From positions 1 to 14,826 of the forward strand of contig JBMNCO010000002.1 of assembly GCA_049366815.1 (NCBI GenBank): 14,826 nt of DNA, given 5' to 3'. The notes under the pieces are model-generated. The model had not been told where the DNA came from and searched no databases. It was given only the letters and a program-made list of their open reading frames with translations. This document shows positions 1 through 7,627 of this stretch, piece after piece (the first letter of the stretch is position 1; each line of letters begins with the position of its first letter). Made by a program: the position numbers and the translations under genes. Source of the stretch: CAYNYM01 sp049366815 (GTDB lineage Bacteria > Desulfobacterota > DSM-4660 > Desulfatiglandales > HGW-15).

Positions 1-1
1 A

Positions 2-148
2 TCGTCAGTCGACAGCCTAGACCGTTCTCATTTGGAGTGTTCGGTGATCGGGAAGAGCTCCACGCTTATCCGGGATGCTTTATTGACGGCGAAAAAAGGA
101 GGGCGGGGCAATCCTGCGGTCCCGGCGGGTTTTGCGGCATTTAGGTGA
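2..148 (+). CDS. possible 3' end of an upstream gene (partial)
   Basis: The frame beginning at base 2 is open from the window edge to a TGA at 146-148, giving about 48 residues that end in GFAAFR. It stops 18 nt before the ATG of the next gene and just before that gene's ribosome binding site, which is the spacing expected of an operon partner. The frame beginning at base 1 is also open, to a TAG at 142-144, so reading frame alone does not settle which, if either, is coding. I recognise no family in either translation. The call rests only on the open frame and the spacing. Confidence 0.3.
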   Translation, partial: SSVDSLDRSHLECSVIGKSSTLIRDALLTAKKGGRGNPAVPAGFAAFR

Positions 149-166
149 GAGAATAAGGAGATTGAT

Positions 167-2824
167 ATGGACAGCGAAAGAGATGAGCCCGAATCAAAAA
201 TTCCAACGCTTGTTGAAGAGAGGCGGCTTCCCGAAGAGGTGGTAGAAAAAATTTTTGACCGCGCATTCAAGGAAAACCGCAGCTATCTGATGGAGCACGA
301 ATGCAAAGAAATTCTCGAAGGATTCGGCGTGGTGACGACGGTCCCGGTTCTGGCCCGTTCGGAGGATGAAGCCGTCAAGATCAGCCGGAACATCGGATAT
401 CCTGTTGTACTAAAAATCGTTTCACCCCAGGTGATCCACAAATCGGATACCGGTGGCGTAAAGGTCAATCTGAAGACTGAGCAAGATGTGCGGAGGGCGT
501 ACCGTGAAATCACAAAGGCATTTATCAATCAACGGATCGCCGGTATTTGCGTCCAGATGATGGTTGATCCGGGCATAGAAGCGATCATCGGTGTCACGCG
601 GGACCCCGCATTCGGTCCCATTCTCATGTTCGGCCTGGGCGGGGTGTTTGTAGAGGTGTTAAAGGATGTCACCTTCCGGGTATTGCCCATCGCCGATCAG
701 GATGCTGACGACATGATCCAGGAGATCAAAGGCTATCCACTCCTGAAGGGCCATCGGGGGTACGGCGCCGATATTTCGGGATTAAAAAAATTGCTTGTCA
801 AGATCTCCAGGATGGTCACCGAACACCCGGAGATAAAAGAACTGGACTTGAATCCTGTTTTTCTTTATCCATCAGGGTATGCGGCCGTAGATGCCAGGAT
901 GTTTCTGCAAAAGGTCCCGGAGGGCGATCCCGTGACATCGGAGGCGGGAGACAATCTGCATGGCTTGTTTTATCCCAAATGTATCGCCGTGTTCGGCGCG
1001 ACCGACTCGGAAGGCAAACTGGGATACAATGTATTCCGGAACCTGCTCTCTCACGATTTCCAAGGGAAACTCTATCCTATCAATCCGAAAAAAGGGACCG
1101 TCCAGGGAATAAGGGCGTACAAATCTATTTTTGATGTGGACGGCTCCATTGATCTTGCCATCGTCATCGTGCCTGTCGAAGCCGCCCTGAAGGCCGTGGA
1201 GGACTGCTGTAAAAAGGGAATCAGGCATGTTGTTGTCGAGACCGCCGGCTTTGCCGAAACCGGCCGAAAAGGGAAACGTGCCCAGGAAAGGATACGAGAA
1301 ATCATCGCGGAAAAGGGCTGTCGTATCCTGGGTCCGAACTGCTCAGGTGTCATCAACACCCACCACAATATGGTCCAATCCTTAGGCATCCTCGATGACC
1401 TTAAAAAAGGGAACGTGGGTCTCATTGCCCAGGCGGGCGTCTACGCCGCGGGCATCCTCACGGGTCTGCGTAACGTGCTTGACTTCGGCATCGTGGCAAC
1501 GATCGGAAACAAGATGGACATCACCGAAACGGATATTCTGCAATATATGGGGAAAGAGGAAAATATCGACGTGATCGCCATGTATATGGAGGATGTAACC
1601 AGTGGCAGACGTTTCATCGATGTCGCTCGTCAAGTGACAACCCGAAAGCCCGTCATTATACTCAAAGCGGGGATCACGAAGGCGGGGCAACAGGTCGTTT
1701 CGTCTCATACGGCATCAATGGCCGGGAACAGTGAAATCAACAATACCGTCTTCAGGCAGGCCGGCATTATCAAGGCCAGGGACAACGAACACCTCTTTGC
1801 ACTGACAAGGGCCTTTTCCAAACAGCCCTTCCCAAGGGGGACGGGTGTCATGGTGATCACCTATACGGGGTCGCTGGGAGTGGCCGCGACCGATATGCTC
1901 TATCTGAAGGGCCTCACGCTTGCGGAACTGGAACCGGGAATGAAGGCACGACTGCGGGAAATTCTCCCCGACTATCTCAATATTCAGAATCCCGTGGACT
2001 GCTCCTTCAGCATGACCCCTGCGCAGGTGAAGGCCCTGCTCGAGATCGGCACGGAAAGTCTCAGCGTGCAAGGCTTCATTATTATCCTCCAGGGGGAGAT
2101 GCTCGGTTCCTTTATCGAACCGGTGAAATCCGTTGATGCCAGAGGTAAACCGATCGTGTGTTGCGTGGCCTGCAAGGAATTTATGATGGAAAATGTCATA
2201 AAGATGGAACAGGCAGGGATCCCCGTCTATTCCACTTCAGAGATGTGCGCCGAGGTGCTGGGCGAGATGTATCGGTACGCCCAACGGTGCCGTCGGGCTG
2301 AGAACGATGTGAGGGCATGGCGCCTGAGGGATGAAACGATCACCATAGACCGTCATCCGATCAGCCTGCGCCTCTTAACCCAAAATGATATCGATTTATG
2401 GACGGAATTTGTCAACGGGTGCTCACCCCGTTCTCTGTGGTTGCGGTTTCTCTCCCCCTTCAGTGCGACCCCTGAGAATGCGCGGCGTTTTTGTGTCATC
2501 AACCCGGAGGAGGAACTGGCCGTTGTGGCGGAAATTACAAGTGAAGACAAAAGAAAATTGGTCGGAATTGCGCGTCTTATCAAAAATGCGCCCCAACACA
2601 GGGAAGCGGAATACGCCGTCATCATTTCGGATCAATGGCAAAGAAAAAGGCTGGGGGGGATCATGTCGGACAGATGCATGAAATTGGCTGAGAGTTGGGG
2701 CGTCAAGACCCTCAGGGCGGAGACCATTCACAACAACTACCGTATAATAAAGATCTTGAACAAATGTCATTTCAGGGTGGAAGGGATAGACGGCAACATG
2801 GTCATGATGTCCAGGAGTCTGTGA
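167..2824 (+). CDS. ADP-forming acyl-CoA synthetase fused to a GNAT acetyltransferase (Pat-like), permuted domain order
   Basis: This 885-residue protein has three parts. Residues 20-250 are an ATP-grasp domain like the beta subunit of ADP-forming acetyl-CoA synthetase (YPVVLKIVSP, HKSDTGGV, ELDLNPVF). Residues 265-700 resemble the alpha subunit: a CoA-binding Rossmann motif (VFGATDSEGKLG, 275-286), GPNCSGV near 389-395, and SSHTASMAG, where His514 matches the phosphohistidine of active enzymes. Residues 732-885 are a GNAT domain. Enterobacterial Pat has the same parts and nearly the same length (about 886), but from memory its ATP-grasp domain follows the alpha-like part, so the order here is permuted. 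Pat acetylates the catalytic lysine of Acs, and an acs gene lies convergently 100 bp away, which suggests that role. The intact His514 also allows real acyl-CoA ligase activity. The GNAT acetyl-CoA loop is atypical (Q825-R-K-R828-L-G830). AAGGAG at 155-160, 6 nt upstream, supports the ATG. Domain content is certain; substrate is not. Confidence 0.93.
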   Translation: MDSERDEPESKIPTLVEERRLPEEVVEKIFDRAFKENRSYLMEHECKEILEGFGVVTTVPVLARSEDEAVKISRNIGYPVVLKIVSPQVIHKSDTGGVKVNLKTEQDVRRAYREITKAFINQRIAGICVQMMVDPGIEAIIGVTRDPAFGPILMFGLGGVFVEVLKDVTFRVLPIADQDADDMIQEIKGYPLLKGHRGYGADISGLKKLLVKISRMVTEHPEIKELDLNPVFLYPSGYAAVDARMFLQKVPEGDPVTSEAGDNLHGLFYPKCIAVFGATDSEGKLGYNVFRNLLSHDFQGKLYPINPKKGTVQGIRAYKSIFDVDGSIDLAIVIVPVEAALKAVEDCCKKGIRHVVVETAGFAETGRKGKRAQERIREIIAEKGCRILGPNCSGVINTHHNMVQSLGILDDLKKGNVGLIAQAGVYAAGILTGLRNVLDFGIVATIGNKMDITETDILQYMGKEENIDVIAMYMEDVTSGRRFIDVARQVTTRKPVIILKAGITKAGQQVVSSHTASMAGNSEINNTVFRQAGIIKARDNEHLFALTRAFSKQPFPRGTGVMVITYTGSLGVAATDMLYLKGLTLAELEPGMKARLREILPDYLNIQNPVDCSFSMTPAQVKALLEIGTESLSVQGFIIILQGEMLGSFIEPVKSVDARGKPIVCCVACKEFMMENVIKMEQAGIPVYSTSEMCAEVLGEMYRYAQRCRRAENDVRAWRLRDETITIDRHPISLRLLTQNDIDLWTEFVNGCSPRSLWLRFLSPFSATPENARRFCVINPEEELAVVAEITSEDKRKLVGIARLIKNAPQHREAEYAVIISDQWQRKRLGGIMSDRCMKLAESWGVKTLRAETIHNNYRIIKILNKCHFRVEGIDGNMVMMSRSL

Positions 2825-2832
2825 AACAAAAG

Positions 2833-2857
2833 AGGCCGGAAAATGATCCGGCCTTTT
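2833..2857. terminator. bidirectional Rho-independent terminator
   Basis: AGGCCGGA (2833-2840) and TCCGGCCT (2847-2854) form a perfect 8-bp stem with a 6-nt loop. On + it is followed by TTT, 8 nt after the synthetase-GNAT stop. On - the stem is followed by CTTTTGTTT, so it can also stop transcripts arriving from acs. Confidence 0.8.
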
Positions 2858-2882
2858 GATCCATACTCTTTATCGTCATAGA

Positions 2883-2920
2883 AGACGGCTTCAGAGCAGA
2901 ACTCTGAAGCCGTCTGTTTT
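2883..2920. terminator. strong hairpin terminator between converging genes
   Basis: AGACGGCTTCAGAG (2883-2896) pairs perfectly with CTCTGAAGCCGTCT (2902-2915), a 14-bp stem with a 5-nt loop followed on + by GTTTT. It lies 9 nt beyond the acs stop codon. The tract after the stem on - is less T-rich, so acs transcripts may need this hairpin together with the one at 2833-2857. Confidence 0.8.
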
Positions 2921-2924
2921 CGAT

Positions 2925-4901
2925 TTATCCGATTATCTTCCTGTTTGCAATGAGGTCATCGACAACGCCGGGTTCGGCCAGAGGTGACAAGTCACCAAAA
3001 TCTGAATAGTCCTTGGCCGCGATCTTCCTGAGCACTCTGCGCATGATTTTACCGGACCTGGTCTTTGGGAGTCCATCCGCCCACTGAATGTGGTCCGGCG
3101 AGGCAATGGGTCCGATCTCGCTCCTCACGTGGGCGATAAGAGCCTTTTTCAGTCCGTCCGTCTTTTCTGCACCGCTGTTCAGCGTCACATAGGCAAAGAT
3201 GCCCTGTCCCTTGAGATCGTGGGGGAACCCGACAACAGCGGATTCGGCCACTTCAACATAGGAGGTCAGTGCCCGTTCGATTTCAGCGGTCCCCAGTCTG
3301 TGACCGGAAACGTTGATCACATCGTCAATCCTTCCTGTAATCCTGAAATCACCGTCCCCATCACGTTCTGCACCGTCTCCTGAGAAGTAATACCCTGGGA
3401 ATTGGGAGAAGTAATTTTTCTTGAACAGATCCTGATCGCCCCAAACACCCCGCAGCATGCCCGGCCATGCCGTTTTAAAACAGAGTGCTCCGGATCCAAC
3501 ACCCTCGATCTCTTTCCCCTCCTCAGTAAGAATGGCGGGCACCGCACCGAAAAAGGGCACCATGGGTTTCCCGGGTTTAATGTCAATGGCCCCCGGCAAG
3601 GGGAGAATCATGTGTCCGCCTGTTTCCGTCTGCCACCAGGTGTCGGCAATGGTGCATTGGCCCCCACCCACTTTATTGTAGAACCACCACCAGGCCTCCG
3701 GATTCAGCGGTTCACCGACCGAGCCCAGGACACGCAGTGAAGACAGGTCGTGCTTTTCAACCCAGGCGTCTCCTTCCTTTGCAATGGCCCGTATGGCGGT
3801 GGGCGCCGTGTAAAAGTTGTTGACGCCGTATTTTTCGACTACGGCCCAGAACCTGTCATAACTGGGATAGCTCGGAACCCCTTCAAAGATGATGCTGGTG
3901 TAACCGTTGCAAAGCGGCCCATAGACGACATAGCTGTGCCCGGTTACCCACCCGATATCCGCCGTGCACCAGTAAACATCCTCGTCACGTACGTCAAAGG
4001 CAAGTTCCTGGGTCATGGAAGCGTAAAGCAGGTACCCTGCGCAGGTGTGATACACGCCTTTGGGTTTTCCCGTAGACCCGGAAGTGTACAGGATAAACAG
4101 GGAATCTTCGGCATCCATCGCTTCAGGCTCGCAATACATGGGAGCGTCCTGCATCAATTGCTCATACCACACATCGCGTCCGTCTTTCATCGGAACTTCG
4201 GTCCCGGTGCGTTTTACAACGATCTGCGTCTTAACCGTGGGGCATTCCTCAACGGCCTTGTCGGCATTGGCCTTTTGCGGAACCGCCTTGGCCCCTCTAT
4301 AGGTTCCGTCGCATGTGATGAGAATCTTGGCCTCACAGTCAATAATACGATCTCTCAGGGCCTCCGCTGAAAAGCCGCCGAAAACGATCGAATGGATCGC
4401 GCCGATCCTCGCGCATGCGAGCATGGTGACGGCCAGTTCAGCAATCATGGGAAGATAAATGGCGACCCTGTCTCCCTTTTTGATGCCCAGGCCTTTCAGG
4501 ACATTCGCGAACTTGTTCACTTCCCGATACATGTCAAAATAGGTATAGACTTTCCAGTCATTGGGATCATTCCCTTCAAAGATGATGGCGGCCTTGTTCT
4601 TCTTCTTGTCCAGATGTCGATCCAGACAATTGTAGCTGACGTTCAGTTTTCCGCCTTCAAACCACTTGATATGCAGGTCATTGTCTGCAAACGACCAGTC
4701 GGATACCTTGTTCTTGTCAAAGGGTTTGATCCAGGAAAGCCTCTGTTCCGCCTGTTTTGCCCAAAAGGCATCAGGATTCTCAATGGAGTCTTTGTAAAGC
4801 CTTTCATACTCCTCCCTGCTCTTAATGTAAGATTTCTCTCTTACTCTGTCAGGGACAGGAAAAACCTTGTCATAAAAGTTCTGTTCGTTGATATCCGTCA
4901 T
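2925..4901 (-). CDS. acs: acetyl-CoA synthetase, AMP-forming (acetate--CoA ligase)
   Basis: The enzyme activates acetate with ATP and CoA through acetyl-AMP in the cytoplasm. The 658-residue length matches the family. Visible features are the N-terminal ACAS segment (from about residue 25), the phosphate loop LYTSGSTGKPKG (271-282), the acetate-pocket and adenylate motif DTWWQTETGG (420-429), YYFSGDG (504-510), the hinge region DDVINVSGHRLGT (526-538), and PKTRSGKIMRR with catalytic Lys618. That lysine corresponds to Salmonella Acs Lys609, the target of Pat acetylation and CobB deacetylation. I chose the ATG at 4901 because AAGGAG (4909-4914) lies 7 nt upstream; the longer frame to 4931 would add ten residues with no family match and would contain that site. 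The gene converges on the Pat-like gene and appears monocistronic, with a long upstream leader. No CobB-like deacetylase is in the window. Propionate is a possible alternative substrate, but the tryptophan in the pocket favours acetate. Confidence 0.97.
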   Translation of the reverse strand: MTDINEQNFYDKVFPVPDRVREKSYIKSREEYERLYKDSIENPDAFWAKQAEQRLSWIKPFDKNKVSDWSFADNDLHIKWFEGGKLNVSYNCLDRHLDKKKNKAAIIFEGNDPNDWKVYTYFDMYREVNKFANVLKGLGIKKGDRVAIYLPMIAELAVTMLACARIGAIHSIVFGGFSAEALRDRIIDCEAKILITCDGTYRGAKAVPQKANADKAVEECPTVKTQIVVKRTGTEVPMKDGRDVWYEQLMQDAPMYCEPEAMDAEDSLFILYTSGSTGKPKGVYHTCAGYLLYASMTQELAFDVRDEDVYWCTADIGWVTGHSYVVYGPLCNGYTSIIFEGVPSYPSYDRFWAVVEKYGVNNFYTAPTAIRAIAKEGDAWVEKHDLSSLRVLGSVGEPLNPEAWWWFYNKVGGGQCTIADTWWQTETGGHMILPLPGAIDIKPGKPMVPFFGAVPAILTEEGKEIEGVGSGALCFKTAWPGMLRGVWGDQDLFKKNYFSQFPGYYFSGDGAERDGDGDFRITGRIDDVINVSGHRLGTAEIERALTSYVEVAESAVVGFPHDLKGQGIFAYVTLNSGAEKTDGLKKALIAHVRSEIGPIASPDHIQWADGLPKTRSGKIMRRVLRKIAAKDYSDFGDLSPLAEPGVVDDLIANRKIIG

Positions 4902-5088
4902 TGTCTTTCTCCTTATCCTTAAAACGATCATATTAATCCACTGAAAGTGGCGATACTCGACACGAATGCCGTGCTGAATCTTGGATCACACACATTTTGG
5001 GGAGCGTTATTTCCTTTGGCTGAGTTTTCCCCTCCTTCCGTAATTGAAATAGGAACCCCCGATCCACAGGTCCGGAGTTTGTTTTTGT

Positions 5089-5110
5089 AAAAAATGGCCC
5101 TGACCATTTT
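5089..5110 (-). terminator. Rho-independent terminator or attenuator in the acs leader
   Basis: Read on the minus strand, AAAATGG (5110-5104), a 6-nt loop and CCATTTT (5097-5091) form a 7-bp stem that runs into six consecutive T residues ending at 5089. It lies 188 nt upstream of the acs start and faces the same way. It either ends a short upstream minus-strand transcript or acts as an attenuator in the acs leader. Confidence 0.5.
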
Positions 5111-5253
5111 CCGGTGAATATATGGCGAAGATGTATTTTCATCTGTGCCCATACATCGCCGCTGAATAACGACCTGAGAGTCGCCTGAGTTCGGACGCGA
5201 GTTCCATTTAAAACCGCGCACTTCTCACAGGCTCATAGAGTGCCGCACATGTT

Positions 5254-5281
5254 GAATTTTTTCCGGCAGAAGAAAAAATTC
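5254..5281. repeat. AT-rich inverted repeat (hairpin)
   Basis: GAATTTTTTC (5254-5263) and GAAAAAATTC (5272-5281) are perfect 10-bp reverse complements around an 8-nt spacer. The stem is almost all A/T and has no GC-rich base, so it is not a classical terminator. It could be an operator or a structural element upstream of acs. Confidence 0.5.
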
Positions 5282-5472
5282 TGTGGAGGCTGTGTTCGAT
5301 TACAATAATAGACATATGCGGCTCTCTATAAGCCGGTGGGGATACCCGTGTGTCTTTTGGATTGAGTGGTTCCAACATAGGGCAGAATTCGTGATGCCGG
5401 TATCGGGATTAGACTGAATTCCTTGTAGGACTTTCGCCTATATGATGTCGGGAAAGGGCTTATAGGGATGCT

Positions 5473-5495
5473 GATCCTGCCGAGACGGGAGGATC
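5473..5495. repeat. stable stem-loop in the acs-ferritin intergenic region
   Basis: GATCCT (5473-5478) pairs with AGGATC (5490-5495). Inside it CCG (5480-5482) pairs with CGG (5486-5488) across an AGA loop, leaving one G-G mismatch. An outer GGGAT (5465-5469) can pair with ATCCC (5505-5509). No T tract follows. It may be part of a structured RNA; I recognise no known riboswitch class. Confidence 0.35.
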
Positions 5496-5657
5496 GCAGG
5501 TCAGATCCCCTGATGAAGGTCCCGGGAACCTCTCACTCCAATGTAAAATTTGAGGCCCAAGGCGTCAAAAGAAGGCTGACTCAAATAACCTATTGAAAAA
5601 ACATATCATTGCAGTTGTCTGAACCGATTTGAAGAGACAACGTCTCCCACTTTGCCC

Positions 5658-5686
5658 TTGACCCATAACCCTATTTTCTTTATACT
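5658..5686 (+). promoter_or_regulatory. sigma70-type promoter of the ferritin-like gene
   Basis: TTGACC (5658-5663) and TATACT (5681-5686) are separated by exactly 17 nt, each with one difference from consensus. A start near 5693 would give a leader of about 93 nt to the ATG at 5786. I see no obvious PerR or Fur box overlapping it. Confidence 0.65.
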
Positions 5687-5785
5687 CCGACTCAAAAAAT
5701 ATTGTTGCCTCATGTTTTGCCGTAAGAGCTCAATTTAATCAGAGCGTTGGTTTCTTGTATCGTGAGATCCAAAGGAGGATATATC

Positions 5786-6265
5786 ATGGCTGTCATTTTT
5801 TCTGCGCGGGAGATTGCCGAAGCAGCGGTTGAGAAGGAAAAAAAGAGGAAAGGATTTTATGAAAACGTATCCGATCTGAGCACGGATAAGGATATGAAAC
5901 AGCTCTTTCAGTTTCTGGCCGGAGAGGAAGATAAGCACGTCGCGGCCTTTGCGCGGATCAGGGATTCCCTGCCTGAGGAGGCGCGTCCGGAGGAGTATAC
6001 CGAGGACATGGAGGCCTATATGGACTCCGTCATTGATGATCGCCTCTATTCCGATATTGACTCAAAGGAATTTGTCCAAAAAGCCATAAACGCCAATGAT
6101 GTTTTTCGTCTGGCCATCGGTTTTGAAAAAGATGCGATTTTGTATTTCAGGGAATTTTTACCCTTCTTGAGCGAATCCGACCGGAAGGTCGTTGTGGATT
6201 TGATAGAGCAGGAAAAAGGTCATATTCGTAAGCTCGCTGAAATGCAGAAGAAGATGGGTGAATAA
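5786..6265 (+). CDS. ferritin-like diiron protein (rubrerythrin-type, no rubredoxin domain)
   Basis: This 159-residue soluble protein is a four-helix ferritin-like domain. Candidate diiron ligands fit the rubrerythrin pattern: Glu18, seven residues before Tyr25 in the first helix; Glu48-x-x-His51 in the second; Glu114 in the third; and Glu143-x-x-His146 in the fourth. It has no cysteine pairs, so it lacks the rubredoxin module of true rubrerythrins and would need a separate electron donor. Such proteins of anaerobes are linked to peroxide reduction or iron handling; the exact reaction cannot be read from sequence. AAAGGAGG (5772-5779) lies 6 nt before the ATG at 5786, so I chose that over the upstream start at 5747. 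It stands alone behind a good promoter. The family call is firm, the physiological role is inferred. Confidence 0.88.
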   Translation: MAVIFSAREIAEAAVEKEKKRKGFYENVSDLSTDKDMKQLFQFLAGEEDKHVAAFARIRDSLPEEARPEEYTEDMEAYMDSVIDDRLYSDIDSKEFVQKAINANDVFRLAIGFEKDAILYFREFLPFLSESDRKVVVDLIEQEKGHIRKLAEMQKKMGE

Positions 6266-6463
6266 ATCCGACATTGTTGTGTGCCCCGCTCCGACCGGCC
6301 CCTGGGCGGATGGAAGAGAGGACCGGCACAGCTGCCATCTCTCCGCCGTCAAGGAGGGATGTCCTAGGAATTCACAAAGATCCGGTTCATCCCGTCTCTT
6401 TGGTGACGGCATAAACAAAATCCGCAGGACGGACCTTTGGGAGAGTTGGAAGCAGGTCGAGTA

Positions 6464-6486
6464 AAAGGCCCCTTGTTGGGGCCTTT
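6464..6486. terminator. bidirectional terminator between ferritin-like and alcohol dehydrogenase genes
   Basis: AAAGGCCCC (6464-6472) and GGGGCCTTT (6478-6486) form a perfect 9-bp stem with loop TTGTT. It is 28 nt past the dehydrogenase stop on -, where it is followed by a T-containing tract (TTTTACTC for that strand including the stem end). On + it is about 200 nt beyond the ferritin-like stop. The stretch 6266-6463 between has no gene I can support. Confidence 0.85.
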
Positions 6487-6514
6487 CTCATGGTACGGAT
6501 CATGTGATCTGCCG

Positions 6515-7627
6515 TTAATCGAATTCGCAGACCCACCTTCCGGTGATCCGGCGTTTTACCATGGCATCCGCCACGTCATTTATATCCTGCAGCTTGAATT
6601 TCTTTGTGACCAGTCTGTCTAATCTGAGCCCCCCCTTCATGGAAAGATCGATCAGCTTTGGGATATCGATATGGGTTGAAATGCTCCCATACAAGCCGCC
6701 CAGAATGGATAATTGATGTGAGGGCAGGCGAAACAGTTGCAGGGGGGTGACATCATCCTGGGGTGTGACGCCGACAATGACCAGTTTACCTGCTTTGCCG
6801 ACGGACCAGTAGGCCTGGACAACGGCCCCCGGGTCCCCTATCACCTCAAATACGATATCCGCGCCCTTGCCCTCGGTGATTTTCTTGATCACGGGGACGG
6901 GATCCTCCTTCGAGCTGTTGACAAAGTGGGTGGCCCCAAAATCGCCGGCAATTGCCTCTCTTTCCCCCTCCAAGTCCACGGCGATCAAGGGATTGGCCTG
7001 TCTCAGTGCAGCGGCCCTGAGGACATTCAGGCCGACACCGCCCATCCCAAAAACGGCGACCGAGTCTCCTGGAAGGACTTTTGCTATGTTTGAGACCGCA
7101 CCCCATCCGGTCGGCACACAGCAGGCCATGAGACAGGCCTGATCGAGGGGCATGTCTTTCCGTATGGGCACCACGCCCCTCTCGGGCATGACCCCATATG
7201 TGGCAAAGCCGGAGACATAGAGACCGTGCTTGATCGATTGCCCGTTTTTGTCGGTGAGCCTCGATGTCCCGTCCAACATGGTTCCCTGGATGAATGCATC
7301 CATGTTTCCGGAACACAAATGCGTCATCCCCCTCAGACACTCCGGGCAAGTGCCACAGGAAACGATGAAGTTGGATACGACGTGATCTCCTACCTTGACC
7401 GTACTCACCCCCGGCCCAACCTCTTCGACAACCCCGCCGGTCTCATGCCCTAGGACCATGGGCAGCCCCACCTTCACTTCCCCCAGCATGTAGTGAAGAT
7501 CCGTGTGACAAAAACCGGTATAGACATGTCGTATCAAGACCTCATTTTGCGCCGGCGGCGCAAGTTCCAGCTCTTCTATGCTCAGGGGTTCCTTAAATGC
7601 CCTTAATACCGCTGCGTTTATTTTCAT
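6515..7627 (-). CDS. zinc-dependent alcohol dehydrogenase (medium-chain dehydrogenase/reductase)
   Basis: This 370-residue cytoplasmic enzyme should oxidise an alcohol or reduce an aldehyde with NAD(H). Catalytic zinc ligands are Cys40, His61-Glu62 (GHE) and Cys170 (or the adjacent Cys169). The structural zinc site is complete: Cys91, Cys94, Cys97 and Cys105. The Rossmann motif GMGGVG (194-199) and an acidic Asp218 at the end of the second strand (AVDLE) favour NAD over NADP. Length and spacing match class I/III-like and aryl-alcohol dehydrogenases; I cannot name the substrate. A purine-rich AGGAGA lies about 7 nt upstream of the ATG at 7627. The gene appears monocistronic and ends at a strong terminator. 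Its place near acs would allow an alcohol-aldehyde-acetate-acetyl-CoA route, but no aldehyde dehydrogenase is present, so that is speculation. Confidence 0.92.
   Translation of the reverse strand: MKINAAVLRAFKEPLSIEELELAPPAQNEVLIRHVYTGFCHTDLHYMLGEVKVGLPMVLGHETGGVVEEVGPGVSTVKVGDHVVSNFIVSCGTCPECLRGMTHLCSGNMDAFIQGTMLDGTSRLTDKNGQSIKHGLYVSGFATYGVMPERGVVPIRKDMPLDQACLMACCVPTGWGAVSNIAKVLPGDSVAVFGMGGVGLNVLRAAALRQANPLIAVDLEGEREAIAGDFGATHFVNSSKEDPVPVIKKITEGKGADIVFEVIGDPGAVVQAYWSVGKAGKLVIVGVTPQDDVTPLQLFRLPSHQLSILGGLYGSISTHIDIPKLIDLSMKGGLRLDRLVTKKFKLQDINDVADAMVKRRITGRWVCEFD

Larger units (their letters stand above)
4932..5657. other. long intergenic region without a convincing gene
   Basis: About 725 bp separate acs from the ferritin promoter. 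The longest open frame (minus strand, 4928-5221) has no clear Shine-Dalgarno site, a composition unlike the neighbours and no recognisable motif, so I do not call it. The region does hold hairpins at 5089-5110, 5254-5281 and 5473-5495, listed separately. I could not find a good sigma70 or sigma54 promoter for acs. A TATTAT box on - (5305-5310) has no -35 partner. A regulatory leader or a small RNA is possible. Confidence 0.5.

Noticed and set aside
3750..4370. A 206-codon open frame on the + strand
   Set aside because: It lies wholly antisense to the well-supported acs gene, has no family motif or ribosome binding site, and follows from codon bias of the real gene.
4928..5221. A 97-codon minus-strand open frame upstream of acs
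   Set aside because: No convincing ribosome binding site, no recognisable motif, composition unlike real neighbours, and it contains the terminator-like hairpin at 5089-5110.
5305..5310. TATTAT on the minus strand as the acs -10 box
   Set aside because: No -35 match at 16, 17 or 18 nt and no extended -10.
5451..5463. GGAAAGGGCTTATA-like sequence resembling one end of the 78-bp repeat
   Set aside because: Only about ten bases agree and neither the central palindrome nor the other arm is present, so chance is the simplest explanation.
6266..6463. A possible riboswitch (molybdenum-cofactor or guanidine type) in the GC-rich stretch after the ferritin-like gene
   Set aside because: Some nested pairing is possible, but the conserved core sequences of those classes are absent and no gene follows on the + strand.
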